The translations under genes were made by a program, and so were the position numbers. This document shows, piece by piece, positions 45,225-54,440 of a DNA stretch of 64,000 bases. Source of the DNA: Chlorobiaceae bacterium (GTDB taxonomy: Bacteria; Bacteroidota; Ignavibacteria; UBA10030; SZUA-254); assembly GCA_013824245.1 (NCBI GenBank), contig PNNN01000049.1, positions 121,068 to 185,067 of the forward strand, read 5' to 3'. Numbering within the stretch: the first letter of the stretch is position 1; each line of letters opens with the position of its first letter. Below the pieces are notes generated by a model. The model made no database searches. It was not told the DNA's origin and saw nothing but the letters and a program-made list of their open reading frames with translations.

Positions 45225-47126
45225 ATGGTTGAATTTTCCACGCTTTCTAGATATATTATCAGAACGATTATGCAAACTCCATTTTTAAATAGTCTGAGAT
45301 TTAAGATCGGTTTCGGGTACATCGTACTTGTCTTAATCAACGTTAGCGTTACCGGTTGGGCAATTTTTAATTTTGGCAGAATTACTTTAGCATTTAATTC
45401 AATCCTGAATGAAAATTATCCGCATGTTGTCGTGCTCGAGCGAATGGCTCATCTTGTGGAAAGGCATGAGCATGGCCTAAGCATGATATTGAATGGTGAT
45501 TATGAAAACGGTTATTCTGAATTCAGTACGGCTAAAGAAGAGTTCTACCAGATTTTCGATAAAGCGAACGAAAAAAGATCGTTACCGGATGCAGGACCAA
45601 TACTCGATAATATCAAATCAACTTATGCCGGTTACATATTTGTATCCGATTCACTATTCTCATTTGCATCTCGAAAAAGGGATCAGAAGGCGAGATCATA
45701 TTATGGTAATATAGTCAGACCATTCGCTCAGAGGTTGTCCGATAATGCATTCTGGCTGATTGAAGAAAATCAGAAAGAAATGATGAAGATTGCGAAAGAA
45801 TCTAAAAGTACCTCTGACGAAGCAATCATAGCTGTTCTCTTTGCCGCAATCATCGCGATAACTCTAAGCATTATAACTATGATTCAATTCACAAAACGGA
45901 TAATTGAACCGGCTGAAAAATTATCTGCGACGGTAAATCAAATCGGCAGGGGACGGCTTGACTTGAAAATCGATATTACTACGAATGATGAAATCGGGGA
46001 ACTCAGCCGCGAGTTCAATAAGATGACCGAGCGGCTGCGCAAGTATGAAGCGATGAACATTGAAAACATAATTTCTGAAAAACAAAAATCTGAGACGATA
46101 GTCGAGAGCATATCCGACGCAATTATTGTCTGTGATGAAGAAAGAACCATACAATTGATGAACCGTTCCGCTGAACAACTGATTAATATCAGCGAGGCGG
46201 AAGCTTATGGAAAAAAAGTTGAGGATGTAATCACCGATGAGAGGTTAATTGAAATATTTCGCTCTCCACAGGAAGCATCAATTCTCAAAGTGCCGTATCT
46301 GCAATTCAATCATAATAATCGACAAATATTCTTACGCCCGCGTGTTTCCGAGATTGCTGTACCATCGGGTGGAAAACGTGGAGTTGTTTTGATATTGCAG
46401 GATGTTACACAATTTAAAGAATTGGATAAGATGAAATCCGATTTTATGGCAGCAGTTTCTCACGAATTCAGAACACCGCTCACTTCAATTAATATGAGTG
46501 TTGATATATTGCGGCAAAAATTACTCGGCGAGATAACACCGGCACAGCAAGAATTGCTTGAAGCGTCGAAGCAGGATTGTGCGCGGCTTACAAAGATGGT
46601 GAAAGATCTCCTGCAACTATCTAAACTCGAATCTGGAAAGCTTGAAGTTAAAGAAGAACATGTTGAACTTGTGAAAATTATTGAAACGGCTATTCAACCG
46701 ATGCATCTTCAATTTAAAGAAAAGGGAGTCGCGTTGTTGTTCAATTCCGAAAATAAGATTCCGAAATTCATCGGCGATGAGCAGCAACTCATCTGGGTGA
46801 TATCGAATCTTTTAAATAATGCTCTTCGGTACACTGATTCAGGCGGGAAGGTTGAGATAATTGCATCGCAAAATAATAAGAACATACAGATTGATGTGTC
46901 TGACACCGGACGAGGTATACCTCCTGAATACATAGATAAAATATTTGATAAATTTGTTCAGGTAAAACAACAACCAGATACAACTCCAGGCAGTGTAGGG
47001 CTGGGATTGGCGATAGCTAAAGAAATTGTAGATATGTACGGCGGCAATATTTCAGTAAAAAGCGAATTAAATAAGGGGACAACATTCACCATATTTCTTC
47101 CAATAACAGAAGGCGAGATGACCTAA
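45225..47126 (+). CDS. Sensor histidine kinase (HAMP-PAS-HisKA-HATPase)
   Basis: HAMP after TM, KSDFMAAVSHEFRTPLTSINMSVDIL, NLLNNALRYTDSGG, VGLGLAIAKEIVDMYGG. Confidence 0.95.
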   Translation: MVEFSTLSRYIIRTIMQTPFLNSLRFKIGFGYIVLVLINVSVTGWAIFNFGRITLAFNSILNENYPHVVVLERMAHLVERHEHGLSMILNGDYENGYSEFSTAKEEFYQIFDKANEKRSLPDAGPILDNIKSTYAGYIFVSDSLFSFASRKRDQKARSYYGNIVRPFAQRLSDNAFWLIEENQKEMMKIAKESKSTSDEAIIAVLFAAIIAITLSIITMIQFTKRIIEPAEKLSATVNQIGRGRLDLKIDITTNDEIGELSREFNKMTERLRKYEAMNIENIISEKQKSETIVESISDAIIVCDEERTIQLMNRSAEQLINISEAEAYGKKVEDVITDERLIEIFRSPQEASILKVPYLQFNHNNRQIFLRPRVSEIAVPSGGKRGVVLILQDVTQFKELDKMKSDFMAAVSHEFRTPLTSINMSVDILRQKLLGEITPAQQELLEASKQDCARLTKMVKDLLQLSKLESGKLEVKEEHVELVKIIETAIQPMHLQFKEKGVALLFNSENKIPKFIGDEQQLIWVISNLLNNALRYTDSGGKVEIIASQNNKNIQIDVSDTGRGIPPEYIDKIFDKFVQVKQQPDTTPGSVGLGLAIAKEIVDMYGGNISVKSELNKGTTFTIFLPITEGEMT

Positions 47127-47127
47127 G

Positions 47128-48459
47128 ATGACTGAACGCGGTAAAGTTTTAGTGGTTGATGACGAGCCGAATATTTTAAAAACTATAAAAATTGGATTAG
47201 AAGCGATTGGACTTAATGTAGATGGATTTCTTAATCCCACTGATGCTGTTGAGCAGATAGAGGAAGATAAATACGACATCGCATTTATCGATTTGATGAT
47301 GCAGCCGATCGATGGTATGCAAGTGCTGAAAGAAATTCGGACAAAGTCACCCATGACAACTGCGGTCATCATTACAGCACACGGTTCAATTGACAGCGCC
47401 GTGGAAGCAATCAAAGCCGGGGCATTCGATTTTCTTCAAAAACCTTTCGATCTGAAAGAACTTCAATTATTTACCGAAAAAGTTTTAGATCATCACCATC
47501 TACAAACCGAAGTGCATTCTCTGAGGCGCATGGTTGCTGAGATTCAATCGTCATCGGTTATCCTGACACGCAACAATGTAATGCAGCAACAATTAGAGCT
47601 TGCAAGACAGGTTGCCGATAGTTTGCTAACGGTTCTAATCGAAGGTGAAAGCGGGACAGGAAAAGAAATGGTTGCGCAATTTATTCATGATAATAGCAAT
47701 CGAAAATCGAAACCGTTAATAAAAGTGAATTGTGCGGCGCTTCCTGAGAATTTGATTGAGAGCGAACTTTTCGGACACGTTAAAGGATCGTTCACCGGTG
47801 CGATCAAAGATCGTGAAGGTCGGTTCGAAGTTGCAAACGAAGGAACGATATTTTTAGATGAAATAGCGGATATTCCACCTTCATCGCAGGTGAAATTGCT
47901 GCGATTTCTTCAACACCGTGAGTTTGAACGGGTTGGGGAAAATATCACGCGGAAAGTAGATGTCCGTGTAATTGCCGCAACAAATCGCAGGTTAGCCGAC
48001 TCTTTGAAAGAAGGAAGTTTCAGAGAAGATTTATATTATCGGCTAAATGCAGTTCGCATTTCTTTACCTCCATTACGCGAACGATCGGAAGATATTATAT
48101 TATTGATCTATCATTTTATTAAAAAATATTCGAACAAAGAATCAACTGAAATATCACCGGAAGCGATGAAATTATTAACTTCTTATCCTTGGCCCGGGAA
48201 TGTCCGTGAACTTGAGAACATTATCGAGCGGGCTGTCCTTTTAGCAAAACAAAGAACCATCGAAGTGTCGCATCTACCACCCGAACTGCAAAATCCCGAA
48301 TCGGTGAAAACGGGTCTGCTTTCTTTAGAAGCGATAGAACGTTATCATATCTCGCGTGTATTGAAAGTTGTGAAAGACCTTGATGAAGCGGCGCGTATTT
48401 TGAATATTGATCCGGCAACTTTATGGAGAAAGAGGAAGAAATACGGATTACACGATTAA
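47128..48459 (+). CDS. Sigma-54-dependent NtrC-family response regulator
   Basis: Receiver; GESGTGKEMVAQFIH, GSFTGAIKDREGRFE, C-terminal FIS-type HTH. Confidence 0.96.
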   Translation: MTERGKVLVVDDEPNILKTIKIGLEAIGLNVDGFLNPTDAVEQIEEDKYDIAFIDLMMQPIDGMQVLKEIRTKSPMTTAVIITAHGSIDSAVEAIKAGAFDFLQKPFDLKELQLFTEKVLDHHHLQTEVHSLRRMVAEIQSSSVILTRNNVMQQQLELARQVADSLLTVLIEGESGTGKEMVAQFIHDNSNRKSKPLIKVNCAALPENLIESELFGHVKGSFTGAIKDREGRFEVANEGTIFLDEIADIPPSSQVKLLRFLQHREFERVGENITRKVDVRVIAATNRRLADSLKEGSFREDLYYRLNAVRISLPPLRERSEDIILLIYHFIKKYSNKESTEISPEAMKLLTSYPWPGNVRELENIIERAVLLAKQRTIEVSHLPPELQNPESVKTGLLSLEAIERYHISRVLKVVKDLDEAARILNIDPATLWRKRKKYGLHD

Positions 48460-48679
48460 ACATCTTGCATTTTGCACGACCTTTAATCTCTATATTTTTT
48501 ATTGGGTTATGATAAATATCGTTTGATCTTTGAGAACACCTTGCAGAATGCAAGAAATTAGTCCTACCACAACTTTAATTCCAATTTTTATTCATCATTT
48601 TGATTGAATCTTCGGGTGTTTCGTGGCATTCGATTTGCTCGCTTTTCTTTTGGATTAGAATCTAAAGAAGAAATTCACT

Positions 48680-49030
48680 ATGACAGTAAAATCACGAACA
48701 ATTCAAAATGGACGAGTCGCCATCATTGAGGTTAAAGGATCATTGATTGGAGATCAGGACACTGATCAATTTCGTCGTGAAGTCACAGATTTTATCGAAC
48801 AAGGGAATAAATCCCTTATCGTCAACATGCAAAAAGTTAATTATATGAACAGTTCCGGCATCGGAGCTATCATCGCCGCTCATACATCATTTAAAAAAAA
48901 TGGTGGGGAAGTAAAGCTGGTGGGTCTAAGTGAGAACGTGGAAAATCTTCTCGCTATTACACGGCTTGTGGAAATATTTGATGTCCACGATTCATTGGAC
49001 GAAGCAATTGAAAGTTTTATAAAAAAATAA
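48680..49030 (+). CDS. STAS-domain anti-sigma factor antagonist
   Basis: NKSLIVNMQKVNYMNSSGIGAIIAAHTSFKKNGGEVKLVGLSENV. Confidence 0.93.
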   Translation: MTVKSRTIQNGRVAIIEVKGSLIGDQDTDQFRREVTDFIEQGNKSLIVNMQKVNYMNSSGIGAIIAAHTSFKKNGGEVKLVGLSENVENLLAITRLVEIFDVHDSLDEAIESFIKK

Positions 49031-49079
49031 CAATAAATAATCATTTAACTAATCCTCAACTATATTAGGAGTTATACTA

Positions 49080-49856
49080 ATGAAACAATCAACATTTGTT
49101 TCGATCGTTATCTTCTTGGCGATCGCTATCGGTTTTGTAATATGGTGGTTTGTACTTGGAAATCCGACAAATTTCTTCGACGGCGCCAACCGTATGAAAC
49201 CAAATAATTTGATGGGAATGGTTTACACAGGTGGAATTATCGTTCCATTCCTTATCGCCCTTTCAATTATGGTTATCACTTTTATCATCGAACGAGTGTT
49301 ATCTCTTCGGAAAGCACAGGGACGCGGTCCATTGGCAACGTTTTTAAAAACCGTTCAGAAATCGTTAGCGGATGGAAATATTGATGCCGCGATAAAAGCA
49401 TGCGAGCAACAACGCGGTTCGATGGCGAATATTATTCGCGCGGGCTTAGATCATTATCAGTCGTATGCGAAAGAAGGAAAATCCGTTGATGCTGAAAAGC
49501 AAATGGCAGAAGTTCAACGTGCTATTGAAGAAGCGACTGCATTAGAAATGCCGTTGCTTGAAAAGAATCTTATCGCACTGTCAACAATAGCTTCAATCGC
49601 AACAATGTTAGGTTTGTTAGGAACGGTAGTTGGTATGATCCGTGCCTTCCAGGCATTAGCTCGTACCGGCGCACCGGATGCTGTCCAGCTATCGATCGGT
49701 ATTTCGGAAGCTCTTATTAATACGGCATTAGGTATCTTTGCCGCGATCATTGGTATTGTTGCTTACAACTTCTTCGTTAATAAGGTGGATAGCTTCACCT
49801 ATATGATTGATGAAGCGAGCTTCGATATTATTCAGACGTTAAAAGTGAAAAAATAA
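49080..49856 (+). CDS. exbB: MotA/TolQ/ExbB proton channel family protein
   Basis: LIALSTIASIATMLGLLGTVVGMIRAFQALA. Confidence 0.93.
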   Translation: MKQSTFVSIVIFLAIAIGFVIWWFVLGNPTNFFDGANRMKPNNLMGMVYTGGIIVPFLIALSIMVITFIIERVLSLRKAQGRGPLATFLKTVQKSLADGNIDAAIKACEQQRGSMANIIRAGLDHYQSYAKEGKSVDAEKQMAEVQRAIEEATALEMPLLEKNLIALSTIASIATMLGLLGTVVGMIRAFQALARTGAPDAVQLSIGISEALINTALGIFAAIIGIVAYNFFVNKVDSFTYMIDEASFDIIQTLKVKK

Positions 49857-49873
49857 TAATATAGAGGCGTTCT

Positions 49874-50338
49874 ATGCCGAAAATAAAAAAACACAGATTG
49901 GGTATATCAATCGATAACACGCCGCTGGTTGATATTGGGTTTCTATTGTTAACATTTTTTATGTTGACAACCCAATTCAAACCACCGGAAGAAGTGCAGA
50001 TTGTTCTACCGTCATCACACTCAGCGTTTAAACTTCCCGAATCCAACGTCATGGCAATCACAATCAGCAAAGACAATCGTTTGTTGCTTGGTTTTGATTC
50101 ACAAAACATGATGGCAAAGTTGTTCGGCGAAGAAAACAAACTCCGTTTATCCGTAGAAGTAACAACGAAAGAATTACCGGATCTTTTGGTGCGCGCACGT
50201 ATTGCGAATCCGAAACTTCGTACGGTGGTAAAAGGAGACAAAGACGCTGAGTATGGAATAACGGAGGATGTAATGGACATTCTTCAAAAAGTACAAATCA
50301 CTCGTTTTAATCTAGTAACTGATTTAGAAAACGATTAA
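49874..50338 (+). CDS. exbD: ExbD/TolR family protein
   Basis: IDNTPLVDIGFLLLTFFMLTTQF. Confidence 0.92.
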   Translation: MPKIKKHRLGISIDNTPLVDIGFLLLTFFMLTTQFKPPEEVQIVLPSSHSAFKLPESNVMAITISKDNRLLLGFDSQNMMAKLFGEENKLRLSVEVTTKELPDLLVRARIANPKLRTVVKGDKDAEYGITEDVMDILQKVQITRFNLVTDLEND

Positions 50339-50350
50339 GGAAAATAAATT

Positions 50351-50848
50351 ATGGGTATGGTCGATACCAGTGGTCCACGAGGCCACGATCGGAAAAAAGG
50401 AAAACGCAAGAAAAAACGCCGTATTGGTGTAAAGATAGATAATACACCTATGGTCGACGTTGCGTTCCTTCTGTTAACATTTTTCATGTTGACTACAACC
50501 ATGAATAAACCGCAAACAATGGAAATCAATCTTCCTCCAAGCAATGATGTAAACGTCGAGGTTGCCCAAAGCAATCTTATGACAATTCGTGTTAAGGAAG
50601 ATGGTACTATCTATTGGAATATTGCCGTTGAGGATCCGCAGAAAGTTACTTTCAAAGAATTAAAAAATCTTCTTACACAGAAGAACCAAGAAAATCCGAG
50701 ATTGATAACTTTGATTAAGATAGATCGGAAAGGTAAATATTCTACGATGGTTGACATCATGGACGAGTTGAACGTGGCTAATGTTACCCGTTTTAGCTTG
50801 GCGCCAATGCAAGACGCCGATAAAAGAATTCTTGCAAAGTTAATGTGA
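50351..50848 (+). CDS. exbD: ExbD/TolR family protein (second)
   Basis: IDNTPMVDVAFLLLTFFMLTTTM. Confidence 0.92.
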   Translation: MGMVDTSGPRGHDRKKGKRKKKRRIGVKIDNTPMVDVAFLLLTFFMLTTTMNKPQTMEINLPPSNDVNVEVAQSNLMTIRVKEDGTIYWNIAVEDPQKVTFKELKNLLTQKNQENPRLITLIKIDRKGKYSTMVDIMDELNVANVTRFSLAPMQDADKRILAKLM

Positions 50849-50864
50849 GAAAGGAGAACGAACT

Positions 50865-51587
50865 ATGACAGCACAAGCAATAGCAGCAACCGTAAAAAGC
50901 GGTATACAAGACTGGCGGCAATTATATAAACGCCACCTTGGAATAGCCCTCACGATTGCGGTTACGTTTCACATTCTCGCAATTGGATCTTACTATCTCG
51001 TTGGGTATTTGTCTGAAGAGGATGACCCAGTTATGATTGTAAGAATTACCAAATACACAGATCTTGGACCACCGCCATCAATGACTGAGGCAGAAATAGC
51101 CCCAGCAGTTGCAGTAAATGCACCTGTTGCAAAACCAACAGTCGGTATTCCCGTTGCCGTTCCCGATGCTGAGGTTAGCCCAGAGCAAACCATTGCAACG
51201 CAACAGGAGTTATCTTCAATTCAAAGCCCGGTTGTTCAGCAACAAGACGATGGACAGGTTCAAATCGAACAGGATATCAATATATCTGATGAAGAACCGC
51301 CTGATTTTGTACCCGTTGAAAAACAACCGGTTCCTGTTAAACAAGTCCAGCCCGATTATCCGGAAATTGCCCGACGCGCTGGAGTTGAAGGAACCGTATG
51401 GATAAAAATCCTCGTTGATAAAGAAGGAAAGGCAAAGAAAGCTGTTGTTATGAAAAGTGACGCAGAAATATTCAACGAGCCGGCTCAGAAGGCAGCATTG
51501 CAGTGGGTGTTTACACCTGCGATGATGAACAATGGACCGGTCGCAGTTTGGGCGGCAGTTCCATTCAGATTTAAGCTGAACAAATAA
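50865..51587 (+). CDS. tonB: TonB family energy transducer
   Basis: QPDYPEIARRAGVEGTVWIKILVDKEGKAKKAVVMKS...AALQWVFTPAM. Confidence 0.93.
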   Translation: MTAQAIAATVKSGIQDWRQLYKRHLGIALTIAVTFHILAIGSYYLVGYLSEEDDPVMIVRITKYTDLGPPPSMTEAEIAPAVAVNAPVAKPTVGIPVAVPDAEVSPEQTIATQQELSSIQSPVVQQQDDGQVQIEQDINISDEEPPDFVPVEKQPVPVKQVQPDYPEIARRAGVEGTVWIKILVDKEGKAKKAVVMKSDAEIFNEPAQKAALQWVFTPAMMNNGPVAVWAAVPFRFKLNK

Positions 51588-51596
51588 TGGTGTTCT

Positions 51597-51809
51597 GTGA
51601 ACGCTTCACTTATTCTACGAATCGTTACGTATGTCACTGCGGGTTCAATCCTGATCATGGGAATAATAATTCTCACGGGATTTCTTCTGCCGTCTCATAT
51701 TGCACCGAGCTTCAGAATTATGATGGGTATTATGATGATTGTTTATGGCATATATCGCATAGTAATCATTACAATAAAAAATCGTCGTAAAGATGAAACC
51801 GAAGAATAA
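51597..51809 (+). CDS. Small two-TM protein (GTG start)
   Basis: 70 aa, tightly packed between tonB and pstS-like genes. Confidence 0.6.
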   Translation: MNASLILRIVTYVTAGSILIMGIIILTGFLLPSHIAPSFRIMMGIMMIVYGIYRIVIITIKNRRKDETEE

Positions 51810-52731
51810 ATATATTTACTTATTTCTTGGATGGACACTTCTATTCGTGTCCATCCAGGGATGTTTACCTGAGCGGACCGAGACTCCCACAAAAGGAAGA
51901 ATTACAGTCGTCGCAGCGGAATCGGTTGAACCACTGATGCAGCAAGAGAAGGAAAAATTCGAAGGTATCTATACCGGTGCGCATATCGAAATGCTTTTTT
52001 CTTCATCCCGCGAAGCGATTGCACGTTTCTTTAATGATTCAATTCGCATAATTGTGACCTCCCGTCCAATGAATAAAGAGGAACGTTCGGTTGCAGAAAA
52101 ATTTAAAATTGATCTTCAGGAATTTAAAATTGCTATAGATGGAATTGCATTTCTTGTGAATGCAGATAATCCAATATTGCAGATTCGCACCACTCAACTC
52201 GATAGTATCTATGCCGGATTAATAACCAGATGGAATCAGGTTGGCGGTAAAAATGTTCCGATCGATTTATTCCTTCCCGATCAGAATTCAGGAAACTTCG
52301 AAATTGTTCGGATGAAAATTCTAAAAGAGAAAAAATATCAAGCGCCCGCGAACACAATAAAGTCTTCAGAGGAAATGCTGAAAATTGTATCAAGCCATCC
52401 AAATGCTCTTGGCATTGTTGGGCTAAACTGGTTAAGCCAGAAAAAAGATAACGTTACCGTTTTAAAACTGTCAGACCCGAACGCGCCGGATTCGTTGGGT
52501 ACAAAAGGACTATATTTTGCGCCGTTGCAGGCACATGTATATCGAAATTATTATCCGGTAACACGTGATGTGTTCATCTATTCACGTGTAGATATGTATA
52601 GCGTAGGGGCAGGATTTATCTCATTTATTACAAGTGCACCGGGGCAACAACTTGTTGTTTATAACGGGTTGGTTCCAGCCACAATGCCTATTCGTCTTGT
52701 TGAACTATCAAATAAAGGATTACAACCGTGA
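51793..52731 (+). CDS. PstS-like phosphate-binding lipoprotein
   Basis: Lipobox FVSIQGC; GRITVVAAESVEPLMQQEKEKFEGIYTGAHIEM...SSREAIARFFND. Confidence 0.85.
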   Translation: MKPKNKYIYLFLGWTLLFVSIQGCLPERTETPTKGRITVVAAESVEPLMQQEKEKFEGIYTGAHIEMLFSSSREAIARFFNDSIRIIVTSRPMNKEERSVAEKFKIDLQEFKIAIDGIAFLVNADNPILQIRTTQLDSIYAGLITRWNQVGGKNVPIDLFLPDQNSGNFEIVRMKILKEKKYQAPANTIKSSEEMLKIVSSHPNALGIVGLNWLSQKKDNVTVLKLSDPNAPDSLGTKGLYFAPLQAHVYRNYYPVTRDVFIYSRVDMYSVGAGFISFITSAPGQQLVVYNGLVPATMPIRLVELSNKGLQP

Positions 52732-54230
52732 AAAAGCGCATCATTATCTCGCTGCTTGCAATCGTCCTTATTATTGCTTATACCGTTCCGGGAAGAGCGG
52801 ATGATCCACTAAAAGAAGGTATAGCGCAATTTGAAAAAGGCGATTTCCACACCGCCATCAAATCGTTTAAAGAAGCTGTGAAGGATGATAAGAAAAATCC
52901 GCAACCATATTTTTGGCTTGGCGTGACATATTTAAAAACCGATTCATTAGGTCTTGCAGAAACCGCATTTGTGCAAGCTCGCGAATTAGATTCAAAAAAT
53001 TGGAAAATCTACGATAATCTTGGAGATGTGTATGTAGGACAAAAAATTCCTGCTGCTGCCGTGGAACAATATCGGAAGGCAATTGAAATCGGAGGGAAGA
53101 GCGCAGTGATATATATGAAGATTGCCGATGTCAGCCGTAAAGCTCGACAGTACAAAGAAGCCGCGGAAGCATATATAAGCGTTTTGCTTATTGATTCTAC
53201 GAACGTCACCGCGATGAAAGAACTTGCGAATATATATTTTCGCGCAAAACAATATTCTAATGCTCTTCCGCTATATCGCGATCTTGTAAAACTCCAACCC
53301 GATACCATATCGTATCAAAAAAATTATGTGAAGTGTTTATACGAGGCGAAGTATTATGAAGAATTGATTCCGGTTGCGGAAAATATTCGCCGGTTCGATT
53401 CAACTGATGAAGATATTAATATGATGCTTCGCGATGCATATATCCAAACAAGAAAATATGATAAAGCGTTATTGCTTATTACTTATCAAAATCCGGATTC
53501 TATAAGTGTAGATGAGTTGGTTAAGCGTGCAAAAATTTATTATGAACTGAAGATGATAGATTCATCCATATCTATGTATGAATATGCCTATAAACGAGAT
53601 TCAAGCAGATCGGATATGTATTACGAAATGGCGAAATTGTATAACGAGAAAGAGCGTTATGCTGACGCGGTGATGATGTTCGATAAAAAGATCGTTACTG
53701 ATTCGGCGCCCGGTTATCGTTGGGCATGTTATTTTCAGGGTGCACAATCATTAGGTAAAATGAAAGATTACAAACGTGCAAAAGAATATATCACAAAAAG
53801 TATTGAATATAAACCGGAATATATTGAGGCATGGCCCCTCTTAGCGCAGTACAACGAAGCGTTAGGTAATTCAGCAGAGCAAGGCGTCGCGAATCGAAAA
53901 ATTATTGAACTTATATTAAAAGTCGATACTATAGCGAATGGAAATTCTGCAAGGTACAGAACTCTTCTCGATAATGCTTATCGTATGGAGGCATTCCGAT
54001 TATTCAATGAGAAGAAACCATTCGAAGCGATTGAATATTATAAAAAGGCACTCCAACTAAGTCCAAAAGATTGTAAACTCGCATTGACAATCGGGCAGAT
54101 TTATCACCGCGAAAAGAAAGAGATGGACGCTCAGCAATATTACTGTAAAGTAATTCAACTTTGCCCCAAATCTGAAGACGCTAAAAATGCTCAAAATTAC
54201 TTGAAAATGATGGGATTAGACTGTAAATAA
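52728..54230 (+). CDS. TPR-repeat protein, secreted
   Basis: Signal peptide; multiple TPRs; ATGA-type overlap with the pstS-like gene. Confidence 0.9.
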   Translation: MKKRIIISLLAIVLIIAYTVPGRADDPLKEGIAQFEKGDFHTAIKSFKEAVKDDKKNPQPYFWLGVTYLKTDSLGLAETAFVQARELDSKNWKIYDNLGDVYVGQKIPAAAVEQYRKAIEIGGKSAVIYMKIADVSRKARQYKEAAEAYISVLLIDSTNVTAMKELANIYFRAKQYSNALPLYRDLVKLQPDTISYQKNYVKCLYEAKYYEELIPVAENIRRFDSTDEDINMMLRDAYIQTRKYDKALLLITYQNPDSISVDELVKRAKIYYELKMIDSSISMYEYAYKRDSSRSDMYYEMAKLYNEKERYADAVMMFDKKIVTDSAPGYRWACYFQGAQSLGKMKDYKRAKEYITKSIEYKPEYIEAWPLLAQYNEALGNSAEQGVANRKIIELILKVDTIANGNSARYRTLLDNAYRMEAFRLFNEKKPFEAIEYYKKALQLSPKDCKLALTIGQIYHREKKEMDAQQYYCKVIQLCPKSEDAKNAQNYLKMMGLDCK

Positions 54231-54297
54231 TCATTTCAAAATAATATTCGACTTTTTCATCTTTTTTTATTAAATTAAACCTTCCAAGTTTTAAGTT

Positions 54298-54331
54298 CCA
54301 CCCTTGAGTGAACCAAGGGTGGTTCTTTTTT
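54298..54331 (+). terminator. Rho-independent terminator
   Basis: ccacccttgagtgaaccaagggtggttctttttt. Confidence 0.85.
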
Positions 54332-54440
54332 GTTATTATCATGTTCTCGAATTCTTCTTTAATGGGAAAAGAGATTTCGATAATAATATTAAGTCGTTTG
54401 ATTCATAAAATTCAACACAACGAAAGGGTTACTATTTCGC

